Source: Marinomonas aquimarina (GTDB lineage Bacteria > Pseudomonadota > Gammaproteobacteria > Pseudomonadales > Marinomonadaceae). Taken from it: a DNA stretch of 62,664 nt. This document shows, piece by piece, positions 8,264 through 17,264 of the stretch. The first letter of the stretch is position 1; each line of letters opens with the position of its first letter. Where the stretch lies: NCBI RefSeq assembly GCF_900089755.1, contig NZ_FLOC01000022.1, forward strand, positions 1 to 62,664, given 5' to 3'. The notes beneath the pieces were generated by a model that worked only from the letters and a program-made list of their open reading frames with translations, searched no databases and was not told the origin of the DNA. The position numbers and the translations under genes were made by a program.

Positions 8264-9512
8264 TGTAGGACCGCGCTGCGCGCGGGAACCCCTTTGCATC
8301 CTCATCGGTAGTAAGTATTCACCCCAGCTTTTGTAAGCTATGGAGCTTCCATGCAATTCAATTCGCTTGCGCACATCTTCGGTCGTGCCTCCCTCGACCG
8401 TCAGCGCGAATCAAACGCATGGAATCTCTATCAAGTCTGAAGTTATGGGAAACACTGTAGGGATACAGCCCTGTACGACCCGACTCCGTTCGGGGAAGCG
8501 ATCTCGAATTCTGTAGGACTGCGCTGTGCGCGGGAACCTTTAACGCCAGCTTGTGTAGGGAGTGAGCTTCCATGCAATTCAATTCGCTTGCGCACATCTT
8601 CGGTCGTGCCTCCCTTCGACCGTCAGCGCGAATCAAACGCATGGAATCTCTATCAAGTCTAAAGTTATGGGAAACACTGTAGGGATAAAACCCTGTACGA
8701 CCCGACTCCGCTCGGGGGAGTGATCTCGCATTCTCTGCAATAATCATCATTAGCTCCGGTCCTTGTAGGACCGCGCTGTGCGCGGGAACTTTTAGCGCTA
8801 GCTTACGTAGGGAATGAGCCTCCATGCAATTTAATTCGCTTGCGCACATCTTCGGTCGTGCTTCCCTCGATCGTCAGCGCGAATCAAACGCATGGAATCT
8901 CTGTTATGTTCGAAGTAATTAAAAGCATTGAAGGGATACAGCCCTGTACGACCCGACTCCGTACGGGGAAGTGATCTCGCATTCTCTGCAATAATCATCA
9001 TTAGCTCTCGATTCCTGTAGGACCGCGCTGTGCGCGGGAACCTTTAATGCCAGCTTTTGTAGGCTATGGAGCTTCCATGCAATTCAATTCGCTTGCGCAC
9101 ATCTTCGGTCGTGCCTCCCTTCGACCGTCAGCGCGAATCAAACGCATGGAATCTCTATCAAGTCTGAAGTCGTTGGAAACATTGAAGGGATAAAGCCCTG
9201 TACGACCCGACTCCGTTCGGGGAAGCGACCTATCAACCTCAGCAATAATCATTAGCTCCGGTCCTTGTAGGACCGCGCTGTGCGCGGGAACCTTTACCCC
9301 AGCTTTTGTAAGCTATGGAGCTTCCATGCAATTCAATTCGCTTGCGCACATCTTCGGTCGTGCCTCCCTCGACCGTCAGCGCGAATCAAACGCATGGAAC
9401 CTCTGTTATGTTCGAAGTGATTAGAAGTATTGAAGGGACAAAGTCCTGTACGATCCGACTCCGTTCGGGGAAGCGATCTTGAGTTCTGTAGGACCGCGCT
9501 GTGCGCGGGAAC
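8264..9512 (+). repeat. Composite tandem array, five units of about 250 bp (REP B, palindrome C, REP A)
   Basis: B REPs (TGTAGGA foot, CCGCGC/GCGCGG stem) start at 8264, 8512, 8764, 9016, 9266 and 9487. The 76-77 bp palindrome C (ends TCCATGC and GCATGGA, core CGGTCG/CGACCG) is at 8348, 8569, 8821, 9074 and 9323. A REPs (GTACGA foot, CCCGA/TCGGG stem) start at 8472, 8694, 8945, 9199 and 9447. A smaller GGGATA...CCCTGTAC hairpin precedes each A and shares its GTAC foot. The array fills the gap between the divergent thiD leader and the acetyltransferase gene. The several 60-160 codon frames within it are repeat artefacts. Confidence 0.9.
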
Positions 9513-9585
9513 CGATAAAGTCAGTGCTTGTTGGGCTAAGATATAATGACTCTTCAATAAGGCTATGTGGTGTAAAAGGTGTCCT

Positions 9586-10122
9586 ATGATGTATCAAGCT
9601 CTTAGTACCTCTAACCAAGCAGAGTTGGTCGAGCTCTTTTCGTCAGTGTTTAATGCCTCAGAAGGCGAACAGGAAGGGGCGATGTTGCGGCAACTGACGT
9701 CGCAGTTAGCGGCGCTGATTGATCATGATGCGGTGATGGCTTTCGGGGCGTATGAAGAGGGGACGCTTATTGGAGCAATTTTCTTTTCTCGTCTGCAGTT
9801 TGAGTCTCCTGTTTCTGTGTATATGTTATCGCCAGTGGCGGTGGCGACGGAGCAACAAGGTCAAGGGGTTGGGCAGGCCTTAATTCAGCATGGCTTGGAG
9901 ATACTGAAAGAGCGCGCTGTCGAGGTCGCTATCACTTATGGTGATCCCGCTTTTTACAGCAAAGTAGGCTTTGCGCCACTGTCAGAGGAGCTAATTCAAG
10001 CCCCTGTGAAATTGTCTATGCCATTTGGTTGGCTGGGGCAATCCTTGTCTGAAAAGCCGCTTCCTAAGCTAAGTGGCCGTCCACTATGTGTGGAGCCATT
10101 CAATGATCCAAACTTATGGTGA
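9586..10122 (+). CDS. GNAT N-acetyltransferase, YhbS-like
   Basis: This is a 178-residue acetyltransferase. The acetyl-CoA signature is LSPVAVATEQQGQGVGQALIQHGL, and the C-terminal strand reads ITYGDPAFYSKVGFAPLSEE, typical of the YhbS/predicted N-acetyltransferase group, which often adds a C-terminal tail as here. The start is chosen at the paired ATGs 9586/9589; an upstream ATG at 9565 lacks similarity. The gene is alone, with a repeat array on its left and A, B and C repeats on its right. The substrate is unknown. Confidence 0.8.
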   Translation: MMYQALSTSNQAELVELFSSVFNASEGEQEGAMLRQLTSQLAALIDHDAVMAFGAYEEGTLIGAIFFSRLQFESPVSVYMLSPVAVATEQQGQGVGQALIQHGLEILKERAVEVAITYGDPAFYSKVGFAPLSEELIQAPVKLSMPFGWLGQSLSEKPLPKLSGRPLCVEPFNDPNLW

Positions 10123-10130
10123 GCTTTCCT

Positions 10131-10456
10131 ATGTACGACCCGATTCCAATCGGGGAAAACGATCTCACATCCTCAGCGATAATCTCAATTAACCCTGATC
10201 TCTGTAGGGCTGCGCGGTGCGCGGGAATTTACCTGCAGTTTCAGCGACAGTCAGTATTAACGCCTGCATCTGTAGGCAAATGAGCTTCCATGCAATTCAA
10301 TTCGCTTGCGCACATCTTTGGTCGTGCCTCCCTTCGACCATCAGCGCGAATCAAACGCATGGAAGCTTTATCAAGACTGAAGTCATTGGAAACACCTCAT
10401 GAAAGGCATTTGTGGGAGTTGATAGTTCGCTTCCCCGAGCGGAGTCGGGTCGTACA
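10131..10456 (+). repeat. Composite repeat unit A-B-C plus an inverted A
   Basis: In order: a diverged A REP (10131-10160), B REP (10202-10227), C palindrome (10287-10363) and an A REP in opposite orientation (10427-10456). This continues the cyclic order of the array at 8264-9512 beyond the intervening acetyltransferase gene. Apart from the secB terminator, nothing else is visible in the 415-bp gap. Confidence 0.8.
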
Positions 10457-10476
10457 TGAGGCAAAACACAGCCCAC

Positions 10477-10514
10477 AAAAAAATCCGATTGAGTTACCCC
10501 AATCGGATTTTTTA
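10477..10514 (-). terminator. Rho-independent terminator of the secB operon
   Basis: AAATCCGATT and AATCGGATTT flank a GAGTTACCCC loop with A/T runs on both sides. It lies 23 bp after the secB stop and could work in both directions. Confidence 0.8.
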
Positions 10515-10537
10515 TTGAAACCTTAAAGCCGTCGCGA

Positions 10538-10999
10538 TTATTGAGTCGCTTCAGCCGTCTCGTTTTGTTGTTTCTGTAGGTTTTCTAGGTACAGCGCATC
10601 GAAGTTGATCGGAGCAAGCATCACTGGGTTGAAGCTGCCTTTAGTGATCACTGAGTCTATAGTTTCACGGGCGTATGGGAACAGTGTACCTGGGCAGAAT
10701 GCGCCTAGTGCGTGGTGTAGTTGGCGCTCTTCGAAGCCAGAGATAGTGAATAGGCCACCTTGCTGAACCTGTACAAGGTAAGCAGCTTCGCCGTTGTTTT
10801 TCACGTTCACTGTGATGTCTAGTACCACTTCGTATAGGTTTTCACCTACTTGACGGCTTTTAGTGTTCAACTCAAGGCCTACTTCAGGCTTCCACTCTTC
10901 TTGGAATACAAGCGGAGAGCGTGGTGATTCAAATGACACGTCTTTTAGGAAGATACGTTGAATTTGTAGTTGTGGTTGAGCTTGGTTTTCTTCAGCCAT
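10538..10999 (-). CDS. secB: Protein-export chaperone SecB
   Basis: SecB is a cytosolic tetrameric chaperone that keeps preproteins unfolded and delivers them to SecA. The 153 residues show the family core [20 protein letters not shown] at the N terminus, the [23 protein letters not shown] strand region and the [36 protein letters not shown] segment. It follows grxC by 17 bp in a yibN-grxC-secB operon conserved in gammaproteobacteria, and a terminator follows. Confidence 0.97.
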   Translation of the reverse strand: MAEENQAQPQLQIQRIFLKDVSFESPRSPLVFQEEWKPEVGLELNTKSRQVGENLYEVVLDITVNVKNNGEAAYLVQVQQGGLFTISGFEERQLHHALGAFCPGTLFPYARETIDSVITKGSFNPVMLAPINFDALYLENLQKQQNETAEATQ

Positions 11000-11016
11000 G
11001 ATAGTTCCTTGGTGTT

Positions 11017-11274
11017 TTAATTAGAGGCCAGCAGAGCATCAAGCTCGCCAGCATTTTCGAGCGCAAATAGGTCGTCGCAACCACCTACATGACGGTCTCC
11101 AATCCAGATCTGAGGTACCGTGTGACGGCCGCTTTTTTCCATCATTTCTTGGCGTAAAGCGTGGTTGCCGTCAACTAGAATCTCGCTGAAGTCCGCTTGC
11201 TTATATTGCAATAACTGCTTTGCTCGAAAGCAAAATGGGCAGTAGTTGCTAGAGTAAATTGTGATGTTAGCCAT
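11017..11274 (-). CDS. grxC: Glutaredoxin 3
   Basis: This 85-residue dithiol glutaredoxin reduces disulfides and glutathione mixed disulfides in the cytosol. The active site CPFC is at residues 12-15, the cis-proline motif is [15 protein letters not shown], and the CDDL glutathione-binding segment follows. It lies between the rhodanese gene (15 bp upstream) and secB (17 bp downstream), the usual order in this class. Confidence 0.96.
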   Translation of the reverse strand: MANITIYSSNYCPFCFRAKQLLQYKQADFSEILVDGNHALRQEMMEKSGRHTVPQIWIGDRHVGGCDDLFALENAGELDALLASN

Positions 11275-11289
11275 TGCGGACCCCTTAAA

Positions 11290-11706
11290 TTATTTCTTCA
11301 CTAGCGGTAGGCCAGCATTTTGCCATTCTGTGATGCCGCCTTGCAGCTTGTAGACATCAAAGCCTGACTTGATCAGCTCTTTCGCGCTAGAGCCGGCTGT
11401 CATACCCGTTTTACATACTAGGATGATGGGGGATGATTTGTATTTTTCTAGGGTACCTGCCGAATCTTTCAGTTTTGCTGAAGGAATGTTGATCGAACCG
11501 GTTAGGTGGCCTGTGCGAAATTCGTTCGCTGGACGGATATCGACGACTACGGCGTCTTTATCGTTGATCAAGTTCGTTGCAGCATTGGTCGACAACGCGC
11601 GTGCACCACCACGTGTTTCCACGAAAATCAGTGTTGCTGCGATGAAAACGAAGACCGCGACCATTTCCCAATGGTTTAAAGAAAATTCAATTAGTTGGTT
11701 CATCAT
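11290..11706 (-). CDS. yibN: Membrane-anchored rhodanese-like protein, YibN-like
   Basis: This 138-residue protein has one N-terminal transmembrane anchor (MVAVFVFIAATLIFV, about 15-29) followed by a single rhodanese domain with DIRPANEFRTGHLTGSINIP and the active loop CKTGMTA, cysteine at residue 98. Rhodaneses transfer sulfane sulfur; the physiological acceptor of YibN is unknown. It is the first gene of the yibN-grxC-secB operon. A TATAAT-like -10 box lies upstream on the minus strand near 11740. Confidence 0.9.
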   Translation of the reverse strand: MMNQLIEFSLNHWEMVAVFVFIAATLIFVETRGGARALSTNAATNLINDKDAVVVDIRPANEFRTGHLTGSINIPSAKLKDSAGTLEKYKSSPIILVCKTGMTAGSSAKELIKSGFDVYKLQGGITEWQNAGLPLVKK

Positions 11707-11795
11707 TTGGATTCAAGCCTATAAAAAAACTGCGAAGCATTATACACGGTGAGGGAAAAGGGTACATACTAGCAAACCAGCACAGTAGAAATGGA

Positions 11796-12434
11796 GTGGT
11801 AGCGGTGTTTCACAAGAGTATAAAGGGCTTTTGTTGCATTCTTTTGATCGCAAGCTTGGTTGCCTGCAGTGGCGCGCCCTCGAAAAAGGAATTTAAAGCC
11901 GCTCGCAATCAGCAACAGTATGAGTTAGCGAGCTTATTAGAGACGCTGTGGCAGCGGGCACATGTTATTCCTACCTTGCAACAGGGCGCACCACTGATCA
12001 GTACTGCAAAAGCTGGGCAAGACGCCATTAATCAACAGAATCAACATAACATCGCCTTGGTGCGCACCGAGTTGGCCAAGCTCGACGCGGAACTTAAGGA
12101 GCGCAAGCGTCAACCAGAAACGGGGGATATGGCGCAGTTGATGGCCCTGTCGATTCAGGACGGTGGCCAAACGACCTACAGGGCAGAACCTTTGATCCTC
12201 TATCGTGGCGAGCAAAGCCGCTGGCGCTTGCTGTCCGAGCAAGGGGCTGAAGTATGGCTGAATGTGATCTGGAACGAACAGGGAACGTTGTATATGGAAG
12301 GGCAAGATATTGAGGACCTTAGTCCGAGCAGTCCGGATACGCCAAGAGTCTTTCAGGTGTTCTATTACGGCGGTAAGGTGCTGGCACAAGCGGCCTTGAC
12401 CATCGAACTACAAACCAAAGTGCCGCGTTTATAG
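11796..12434 (+). CDS. Predicted lipoprotein, unknown function
   Basis: This is a 212-residue protein with a hydrophobic signal segment and lipobox LVACS near residue 24, so it is probably lipidated and in the outer or inner membrane. The remainder is soluble and rich in Q and charged residues, with helices near 30-110 and a beta-rich C terminus. No family recognised. The GTG at 11796 gives the longest frame, but GTG at 11805 has a better-spaced GGAG (11793-11796) and may be the real start. The stop codon lies in a GC-rich hairpin (12419-12443) without a T-run. It is divergent from yibN. Confidence 0.7.
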   Translation: MVAVFHKSIKGFCCILLIASLVACSGAPSKKEFKAARNQQQYELASLLETLWQRAHVIPTLQQGAPLISTAKAGQDAINQQNQHNIALVRTELAKLDAELKERKRQPETGDMAQLMALSIQDGGQTTYRAEPLILYRGEQSRWRLLSEQGAEVWLNVIWNEQGTLYMEGQDIEDLSPSSPDTPRVFQVFYYGGKVLAQAALTIELQTKVPRL

Positions 12435-12473
12435 CGCGGCACTGTGTTCTGCTACTCCCGTCAAATAGTGCTA

Positions 12474-13280
12474 TCAGCTCGCCGTGTTGGTGGAATCAAA
12501 AATCTTGTCGGCATTGCCTTCAATAAAGCTGTCAAACAGTTCGCCGTTAGGCTGTTGGTGGCGCAGGGCAAACTCATAGAAACAACTTGGAATAATACGC
12601 GTTTCAGCGCCTGCAAAGGTAAATTCGATCTTATCCGCCATGGTTGAAGATTGTTCCAAGTACAACTCAGGGGAGCCTTTAATCAAGCCTCCGGTTTGGT
12701 TCAAGGTGTAGCCTTCATCCAATAACAGCTGATTCACTGCTTCGATGGTGGGCGTTTGTGTCAGGTGGTTAATACTCACAGTAAAGTGGTTCGCTTGCAT
12801 GCCCATGGTGCTGAGCCAAGCCGCGTACTCACTGTGTTTTTGCAGGGTCAGGTAGTCTTGCTCGGCGATCGGTTGCCAGAGGCATTTTGACCAGAATATT
12901 TCCGGCCCTTGCACCACATCGTCTGGGATCTGTGCGACCAGTTTATTAATGATGGCTTGGCAGTCTTCAGGTAGCTCTTCTGATAGCAGCTCAGATAAGA
13001 AAATCTTTGGTGCATCCGCTTGGCTTTGATGTTGGTAGCAACGGGCTTTCAAGTGCTTGTTTTCAAAACGAAACGCGCCGTAAGCAGAGTAGCCGAGGCT
13101 CGCCAGTACGGGCTCTAATTTCTCTAACGCAATCGGCGAATGGGCAAAGGTACGAAAGGCGATGTGATCGTTGATCACAGTTTCTCCGCGCTGTTTGAAT
13201 AACGCTTGAATGCGCTGAGCTTGTGGGGTAACGCGAGTGTAGACCTCCCACAGGGAAGCAAAAAACTGATCGACTGACAT
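12474..13280 (-). CDS. DUF1338 family protein, HglS/2-oxoadipate dioxygenase-decarboxylase-like
   Basis: This 268-residue protein is of the DUF1338 family, whose Pseudomonas putida member HglS is an Fe(II) enzyme converting 2-oxoadipate to D-2-hydroxyglutarate in lysine breakdown. Candidate metal ligands are H39 (INDHIAFRTF), H165 (ANHFTVSINHL) and E236 (CFYEFALR), in the VOC-like order His-His-Glu. It is shorter than HglS (about 460 residues), so it belongs to the compact subgroup and its substrate may differ. It is divergent from a GcvA-like LysR gene, a likely regulator. Confidence 0.82.
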   Translation of the reverse strand: MSVDQFFASLWEVYTRVTPQAQRIQALFKQRGETVINDHIAFRTFAHSPIALEKLEPVLASLGYSAYGAFRFENKHLKARCYQHQSQADAPKIFLSELLSEELPEDCQAIINKLVAQIPDDVVQGPEIFWSKCLWQPIAEQDYLTLQKHSEYAAWLSTMGMQANHFTVSINHLTQTPTIEAVNQLLLDEGYTLNQTGGLIKGSPELYLEQSSTMADKIEFTFAGAETRIIPSCFYEFALRHQQPNGELFDSFIEGNADKIFDSTNTAS

Positions 13281-13572
13281 GGCAAGTCACTCCTACTGAT
13301 GGCTCCTCGTATTCTTTCAATGTAAGTGCTCTGTGCCGACTTGGCAAAAGTTTAAAACGCATCGATTGATGCGAAAAAGTCATGCTTGGTCGGTTTGACA
13401 GGCTGGGGGCATGGCGTCAGGTGAGGGCGGAATGGCATGGGAAAGTTTGGAGGTTTTCGACATAAAAAGCGAGGAACCCAGAATGACAGCAGCTTGCTTT
13501 CGCGTCACAATGGCTGAGTATTTCAATTTTATGTACAGTCATTTTTCCAATAAGTATAACTACGGTCGCCCG

Positions 13573-14469
13573 ATGCGGAGATACATTCCATCCTCAACGG
13601 CTTTAAAGTGTTTTGAAGCCTCTGTTAGACACCTAAGCTTTACCCGAGCTGCGCAGGAGTTGCACCTTACCCAGAGTGCGGTCAGCCGACAAATTCGTAA
13701 TCTTGAAGAGTTTCTGTCGCGCGATTTGTTTATTCGGCTTAATAAACGTCTAGTGCTGACCAGCACAGGCGCGGCCTACTACAAAGAAGTGGTGCCACTG
13801 CTGGATAGTATGGAGAACGCTAGCTTGCGTATGCTCTATCGTGAAGATGAAAAGACCACGTTAACCATTTCCGCCTTACCCACCTTTGCTTCCTATTGGC
13901 TGATGCCAAAATTGGCCGAGTTTGCTAAGTCTCACCCACAGTTTCAGGTCAAGGTGCGCTCGTTAGACGATGCGGTTAAGTTTAACCCAGAAGCAGTGGA
14001 CATTATCTTGCATTACGGTGGGGATCATTGGCCGCGAGCAGTGAGTCATCACTTACTCGGTGAGAGCGTGGTTGCGGTGTGTTCTCCAGCGCTGATCGAA
14101 GGGCAAGGCCCACTTGAAGTGGAAGATGTACTGTCTTATCCGTTACTGCATCTATCGTCACGCATTCATGCTTGGCCCGATTGGCTAGCGGCCCATGATT
14201 TGGAAAGCGGCTCTTTGGCCGGTCCTGCGTTTGCCCACTTCCATATGTTGCTGGAAGCCGCTAAGCACGGAATGGGAGTTGCCATTATGCCGACCATTAT
14301 TGCTGCGCAAAGCTTGGCTAATGGTGAATTGATTGCGCCTTTTAGTGCCGCGATTGAAACCCCTCATGAGTACCTGTTGTCGTACCCAGCGGACAAAGCA
14401 GACCTTGAGCAGGTGGTGACTTTCCGTGATTGGTTATTGGCTCAAGCGAGTGTAACGAACGAGAATTAA
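13573..14469 (+). CDS. LysR-family transcriptional regulator, GcvA-like
   Basis: This 298-residue LysR regulator has an N-terminal winged HTH (TRAAQELHLTQSAVSRQIRNLEE) and a C-terminal effector-binding domain. MRRYIPSSTALKCFEASVRHLSF is the typical GcvA-type opening, so the ATG at 13573 is preferred, although the frame is open from 13411. With this start the divergent gap to the DUF1338 gene is 292 bp, enough for shared operators. A role in controlling the DUF1338 gene is inferred from arrangement only. Confidence 0.88.
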   Translation: MRRYIPSSTALKCFEASVRHLSFTRAAQELHLTQSAVSRQIRNLEEFLSRDLFIRLNKRLVLTSTGAAYYKEVVPLLDSMENASLRMLYREDEKTTLTISALPTFASYWLMPKLAEFAKSHPQFQVKVRSLDDAVKFNPEAVDIILHYGGDHWPRAVSHHLLGESVVAVCSPALIEGQGPLEVEDVLSYPLLHLSSRIHAWPDWLAAHDLESGSLAGPAFAHFHMLLEAAKHGMGVAIMPTIIAAQSLANGELIAPFSAAIETPHEYLLSYPADKADLEQVVTFRDWLLAQASVTNEN

Positions 14470-14560
14470 TCTTGCTGGCAACGTCTGTTATCTGTGACGA
14501 AAGTTAAGGCTATGTTAGTATCTAACCAACTGTCTAAGTTACCTATCGGGATGAGCACTT

Positions 14561-16090
14561 ATGAACAAAAAAACTACGGCATTGTTTATTTTGGACGGTT
14601 GGGGCTACAGCGAAACCTCAACATCAAACGCCATCGCAGCGGCACATACGCCCAACTGGGATAAGCTTTGGAGTGAGCGCCCACATACCTTGATCAAGAC
14701 ATCAGGTATGGCTGTGGGCTTGCCTGACGGTCAAATGGGTAACTCGGAAGTCGGTCATATGAACTTAGGTGCTGGTCGCGTGGTGTACCAAAACTTTACG
14801 CGCATTGGCAAAGCCATTGAAGACGGCAGTTTCTTTGATAATGAAGCACTCGTGACAGCGGTCGATAAAGCCGTTGCCGCAGACAAAGCGGTGCATATTT
14901 TAGGCTTACTCTCCTCTGGTGGTGTGCATTCTCATCACGAACAAATTATGGCCATGTGTGAATTGGCGGCGAAGCGTGGCGCCAAGGCGATCTACGTACA
15001 CGGCTTTACCGATGGTCGTGACACGCCACCACGTTCGGCGCATACACCGATTGCACAACTTGAGAACAAACTGAAAGAGCTTGGCGTAGGTCGCATTGCT
15101 ACCTTGATTGGCCGCTACTTTGCCATGGACCGTGACAATCGCTGGGACCGTGTCGAGCAAGCTTACAATGCCATTGTATTAGGCGAAGGCGCTTACCAAG
15201 CAAGCCGTGCTTTTGATGCCATTGATGACGCCTACGATCGTGATGAAAACGATGAGTTCGTCAAAGCGACGATTATTGGCGAGTCGATCAAAGTCGAAGA
15301 CGGTGATGCCGTGGTGTTTGCTAACTTCCGCCCAGACCGTGCTCGTCAATTGACCCGTGCTTTTACGGATGTGGACTTCTCTGGTTTTGAGCGTAAAGCG
15401 ACGCCAGCGTTAGCGGGCTTTGTGACCTTTACTGAATACGCTTCCAATATCAACGCCGCGGTAGCTTTCCCGCCAGAAGCGTTAAGCAACACCCTTGGTG
15501 AAGTGCTGTCGAAAACCGGTAAGAAGCAGCTGCGGATCGCGGAAACGGAAAAATACGCCCACGTCACCTTCTTCTTTAACGGTGGGGAAGAAGCGGTATT
15601 TGATGGCGAAGAGCGTGAGTTGATCCCATCTCCTGATGTGGCGACCTACGATCTGAAACCTGAGATGAGTGCCCCCGAAGTCACTGACAAATTGGTCGAA
15701 GTCATCGAAGCGGGCAAATACGACACCATTATCTGTAACTTTGCTAACGGTGACATGGTTGGCCACAGCGGTATCTTCGATGCGGCGGTGAAGGCGGTTG
15801 AAGCCGTCGACCTATGTCTTGGTCGTATTCTAGCTGCGCTAGAAAACAACGGCGGTCAGTGTCTAATTACCGCCGACCATGGTAACGTTGAACAGATGTT
15901 GAGCGATGATGGTTCTCAGCCACTGACGTCGCACACCATTGAGCCTGTGCCGCTTGTGATGGTTACGCCAGAAGCGAGTTGGTCACTGAAAGAGGGTGCT
16001 TTGTGTGACATTGCGCCAACGATCCTAGAAATGATGGGCATGGATGTACCAGCTGAAATGACTGGCCACAGCCTGCTTGTACGTTCGTAA
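14561..16090 (+). CDS. gpmI: 2,3-bisphosphoglycerate-independent phosphoglycerate mutase
   Basis: GpmI interconverts 3- and 2-phosphoglycerate in glycolysis using Mn2+ and a phosphoserine. The 509-residue length is normal. Visible motifs are LDGWGYS (D12), the nucleophile loop [15 protein letters not shown] (S62), [24 protein letters not shown], the metal-site aspartate/histidine segment [13 protein letters not shown] and [11 protein letters not shown]. It heads a co-directional run gpmI-envC-ctpA-yibQ with short gaps, the standard arrangement in this class. Confidence 0.97.
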   Translation: MNKKTTALFILDGWGYSETSTSNAIAAAHTPNWDKLWSERPHTLIKTSGMAVGLPDGQMGNSEVGHMNLGAGRVVYQNFTRIGKAIEDGSFFDNEALVTAVDKAVAADKAVHILGLLSSGGVHSHHEQIMAMCELAAKRGAKAIYVHGFTDGRDTPPRSAHTPIAQLENKLKELGVGRIATLIGRYFAMDRDNRWDRVEQAYNAIVLGEGAYQASRAFDAIDDAYDRDENDEFVKATIIGESIKVEDGDAVVFANFRPDRARQLTRAFTDVDFSGFERKATPALAGFVTFTEYASNINAAVAFPPEALSNTLGEVLSKTGKKQLRIAETEKYAHVTFFFNGGEEAVFDGEERELIPSPDVATYDLKPEMSAPEVTDKLVEVIEAGKYDTIICNFANGDMVGHSGIFDAAVKAVEAVDLCLGRILAALENNGGQCLITADHGNVEQMLSDDGSQPLTSHTIEPVPLVMVTPEASWSLKEGALCDIAPTILEMMGMDVPAEMTGHSLLVRS

Positions 16091-16105
16091 ACGAAGGGAA
16101 TCCTT

Positions 16106-17239
16106 ATGGGTTTAAAAGCCTGTTTGTTGATGCTCACGGTACTGCTGTCCAGTGTGAGCTGGGCGGCGGAGCCACAGACACCAGAAGAAGCACGTCAACA
16201 GATCCAAGCTTTGCAGCAGGATTTGAGCAAGTTAAACGGCTGGCTCAAAGACCTGAAAAGTGAGCGCTCAAATGTAGAGCAACAACTAGAAAGCAAAGAG
16301 CAAGCGATCCAAGACCTGTCCAAGCGTATTCTGGAGTTACAACAAAGCTTAGAGAAAGGCGCTGCTCAATTGCAAAACTTGCAAACCCAGCAGCGCAGCT
16401 TGCAGCAAAGCATTCAACAGCAATACCAACAGATAGCCGCCCAACTTCGGGCGGTTTATCGTTCTGGTAGTGACGAAGGTTTAAAATTCCTGTTGGACGA
16501 CTTACCGGCAGACGAAAGCATGCGTCTGATCCACTACAACCGCTATTTCTCCACCGCCCGTCAATCACTGATCAATGGCTTTGCCTCAGAAGCGGATGAC
16601 CTCAACTTAGTCGAAAAGAGTATCCGCAGCCAGCGGGCGCAAATGGCGCAAGAGCAAAGCGACCTTGAGAAACAACAAGCGCGTATCCAAGATGAGCAAG
16701 CCCAGCGTCAAAAACTGTTGGCAAAAATTGAAACGGATTTGAATTCTGGTGATCAAAGAGCTCAGCAGATTAAGAAAAACCAAGCGCAGATGCAGGCGCT
16801 GTTGAAACAACTGGAAGCGGCATTAGCGGATATACGTATTCCTGACCAAGACACACCTTTTAGTAAGCAAAAGGGAAAGTTGATTCCACCTCTTAAAGTG
16901 ATTAAACGCTTACCGGATAATTCGCAAATTAACCTCGGTGGGGTGACCTTAGCGGCCCAAAATGGCGAAGAGGTGCGTGCCGTGCACCACGGTCGAGTGG
17001 TGTTTTCGGATTGGATGCGCGGTTTTGGATTTCTGTTGATCTTGGACCATGGCAGTGGCTACATGTCCCTGTACGGCTATAATCAGAGCCTATTAAAAGA
17101 TGTCGGGGAATGGGTCAACGCTAACGAAATCATTGCCACAGCGGGCAGTTCCGGTGGCCGTCCTGAGAATGGACTGTTTTTTGCGATACGACACAATGGC
17201 CAGCCTTTGGCACCGATCAACTGGTTAGGCAAAGGCTAG
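16106..17239 (+). CDS. envC: Murein hydrolase activator EnvC
   Basis: EnvC is a periplasmic divisome-associated protein that activates amidases AmiA/AmiB at the septum. The 377 residues have a signal peptide (cleavage near SWAAEP), a long Q/E/L-rich coiled coil (about 25-250) and a C-terminal LytM domain. The LytM domain is degenerate: the HxxxD, YAH and HxH zinc positions read GRVVF, YGY and FFAIRH, as expected for a non-catalytic activator. It follows gpmI by 15 bp and precedes ctpA by 25 bp. Confidence 0.94.
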   Translation: MGLKACLLMLTVLLSSVSWAAEPQTPEEARQQIQALQQDLSKLNGWLKDLKSERSNVEQQLESKEQAIQDLSKRILELQQSLEKGAAQLQNLQTQQRSLQQSIQQQYQQIAAQLRAVYRSGSDEGLKFLLDDLPADESMRLIHYNRYFSTARQSLINGFASEADDLNLVEKSIRSQRAQMAQEQSDLEKQQARIQDEQAQRQKLLAKIETDLNSGDQRAQQIKKNQAQMQALLKQLEAALADIRIPDQDTPFSKQKGKLIPPLKVIKRLPDNSQINLGGVTLAAQNGEEVRAVHHGRVVFSDWMRGFGFLLILDHGSGYMSLYGYNQSLLKDVGEWVNANEIIATAGSSGGRPENGLFFAIRHNGQPLAPINWLGKG

Positions 17240-17264
17240 AAAGCTTTATAAGAAGGAATGGAAT

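Noticed and set aside
8358..9618. Open frames of 60-160 codons in the composite array
   Set aside because: Translated C and A repeats; sequence repeats between ORFs, and no ribosome sites or family similarity are seen.
13411..13572. Long N-terminal extension of the LysR protein
   Set aside because: The first 54 residues have no similarity to LysR regulators; the standard GcvA-type N terminus starts at 13573.
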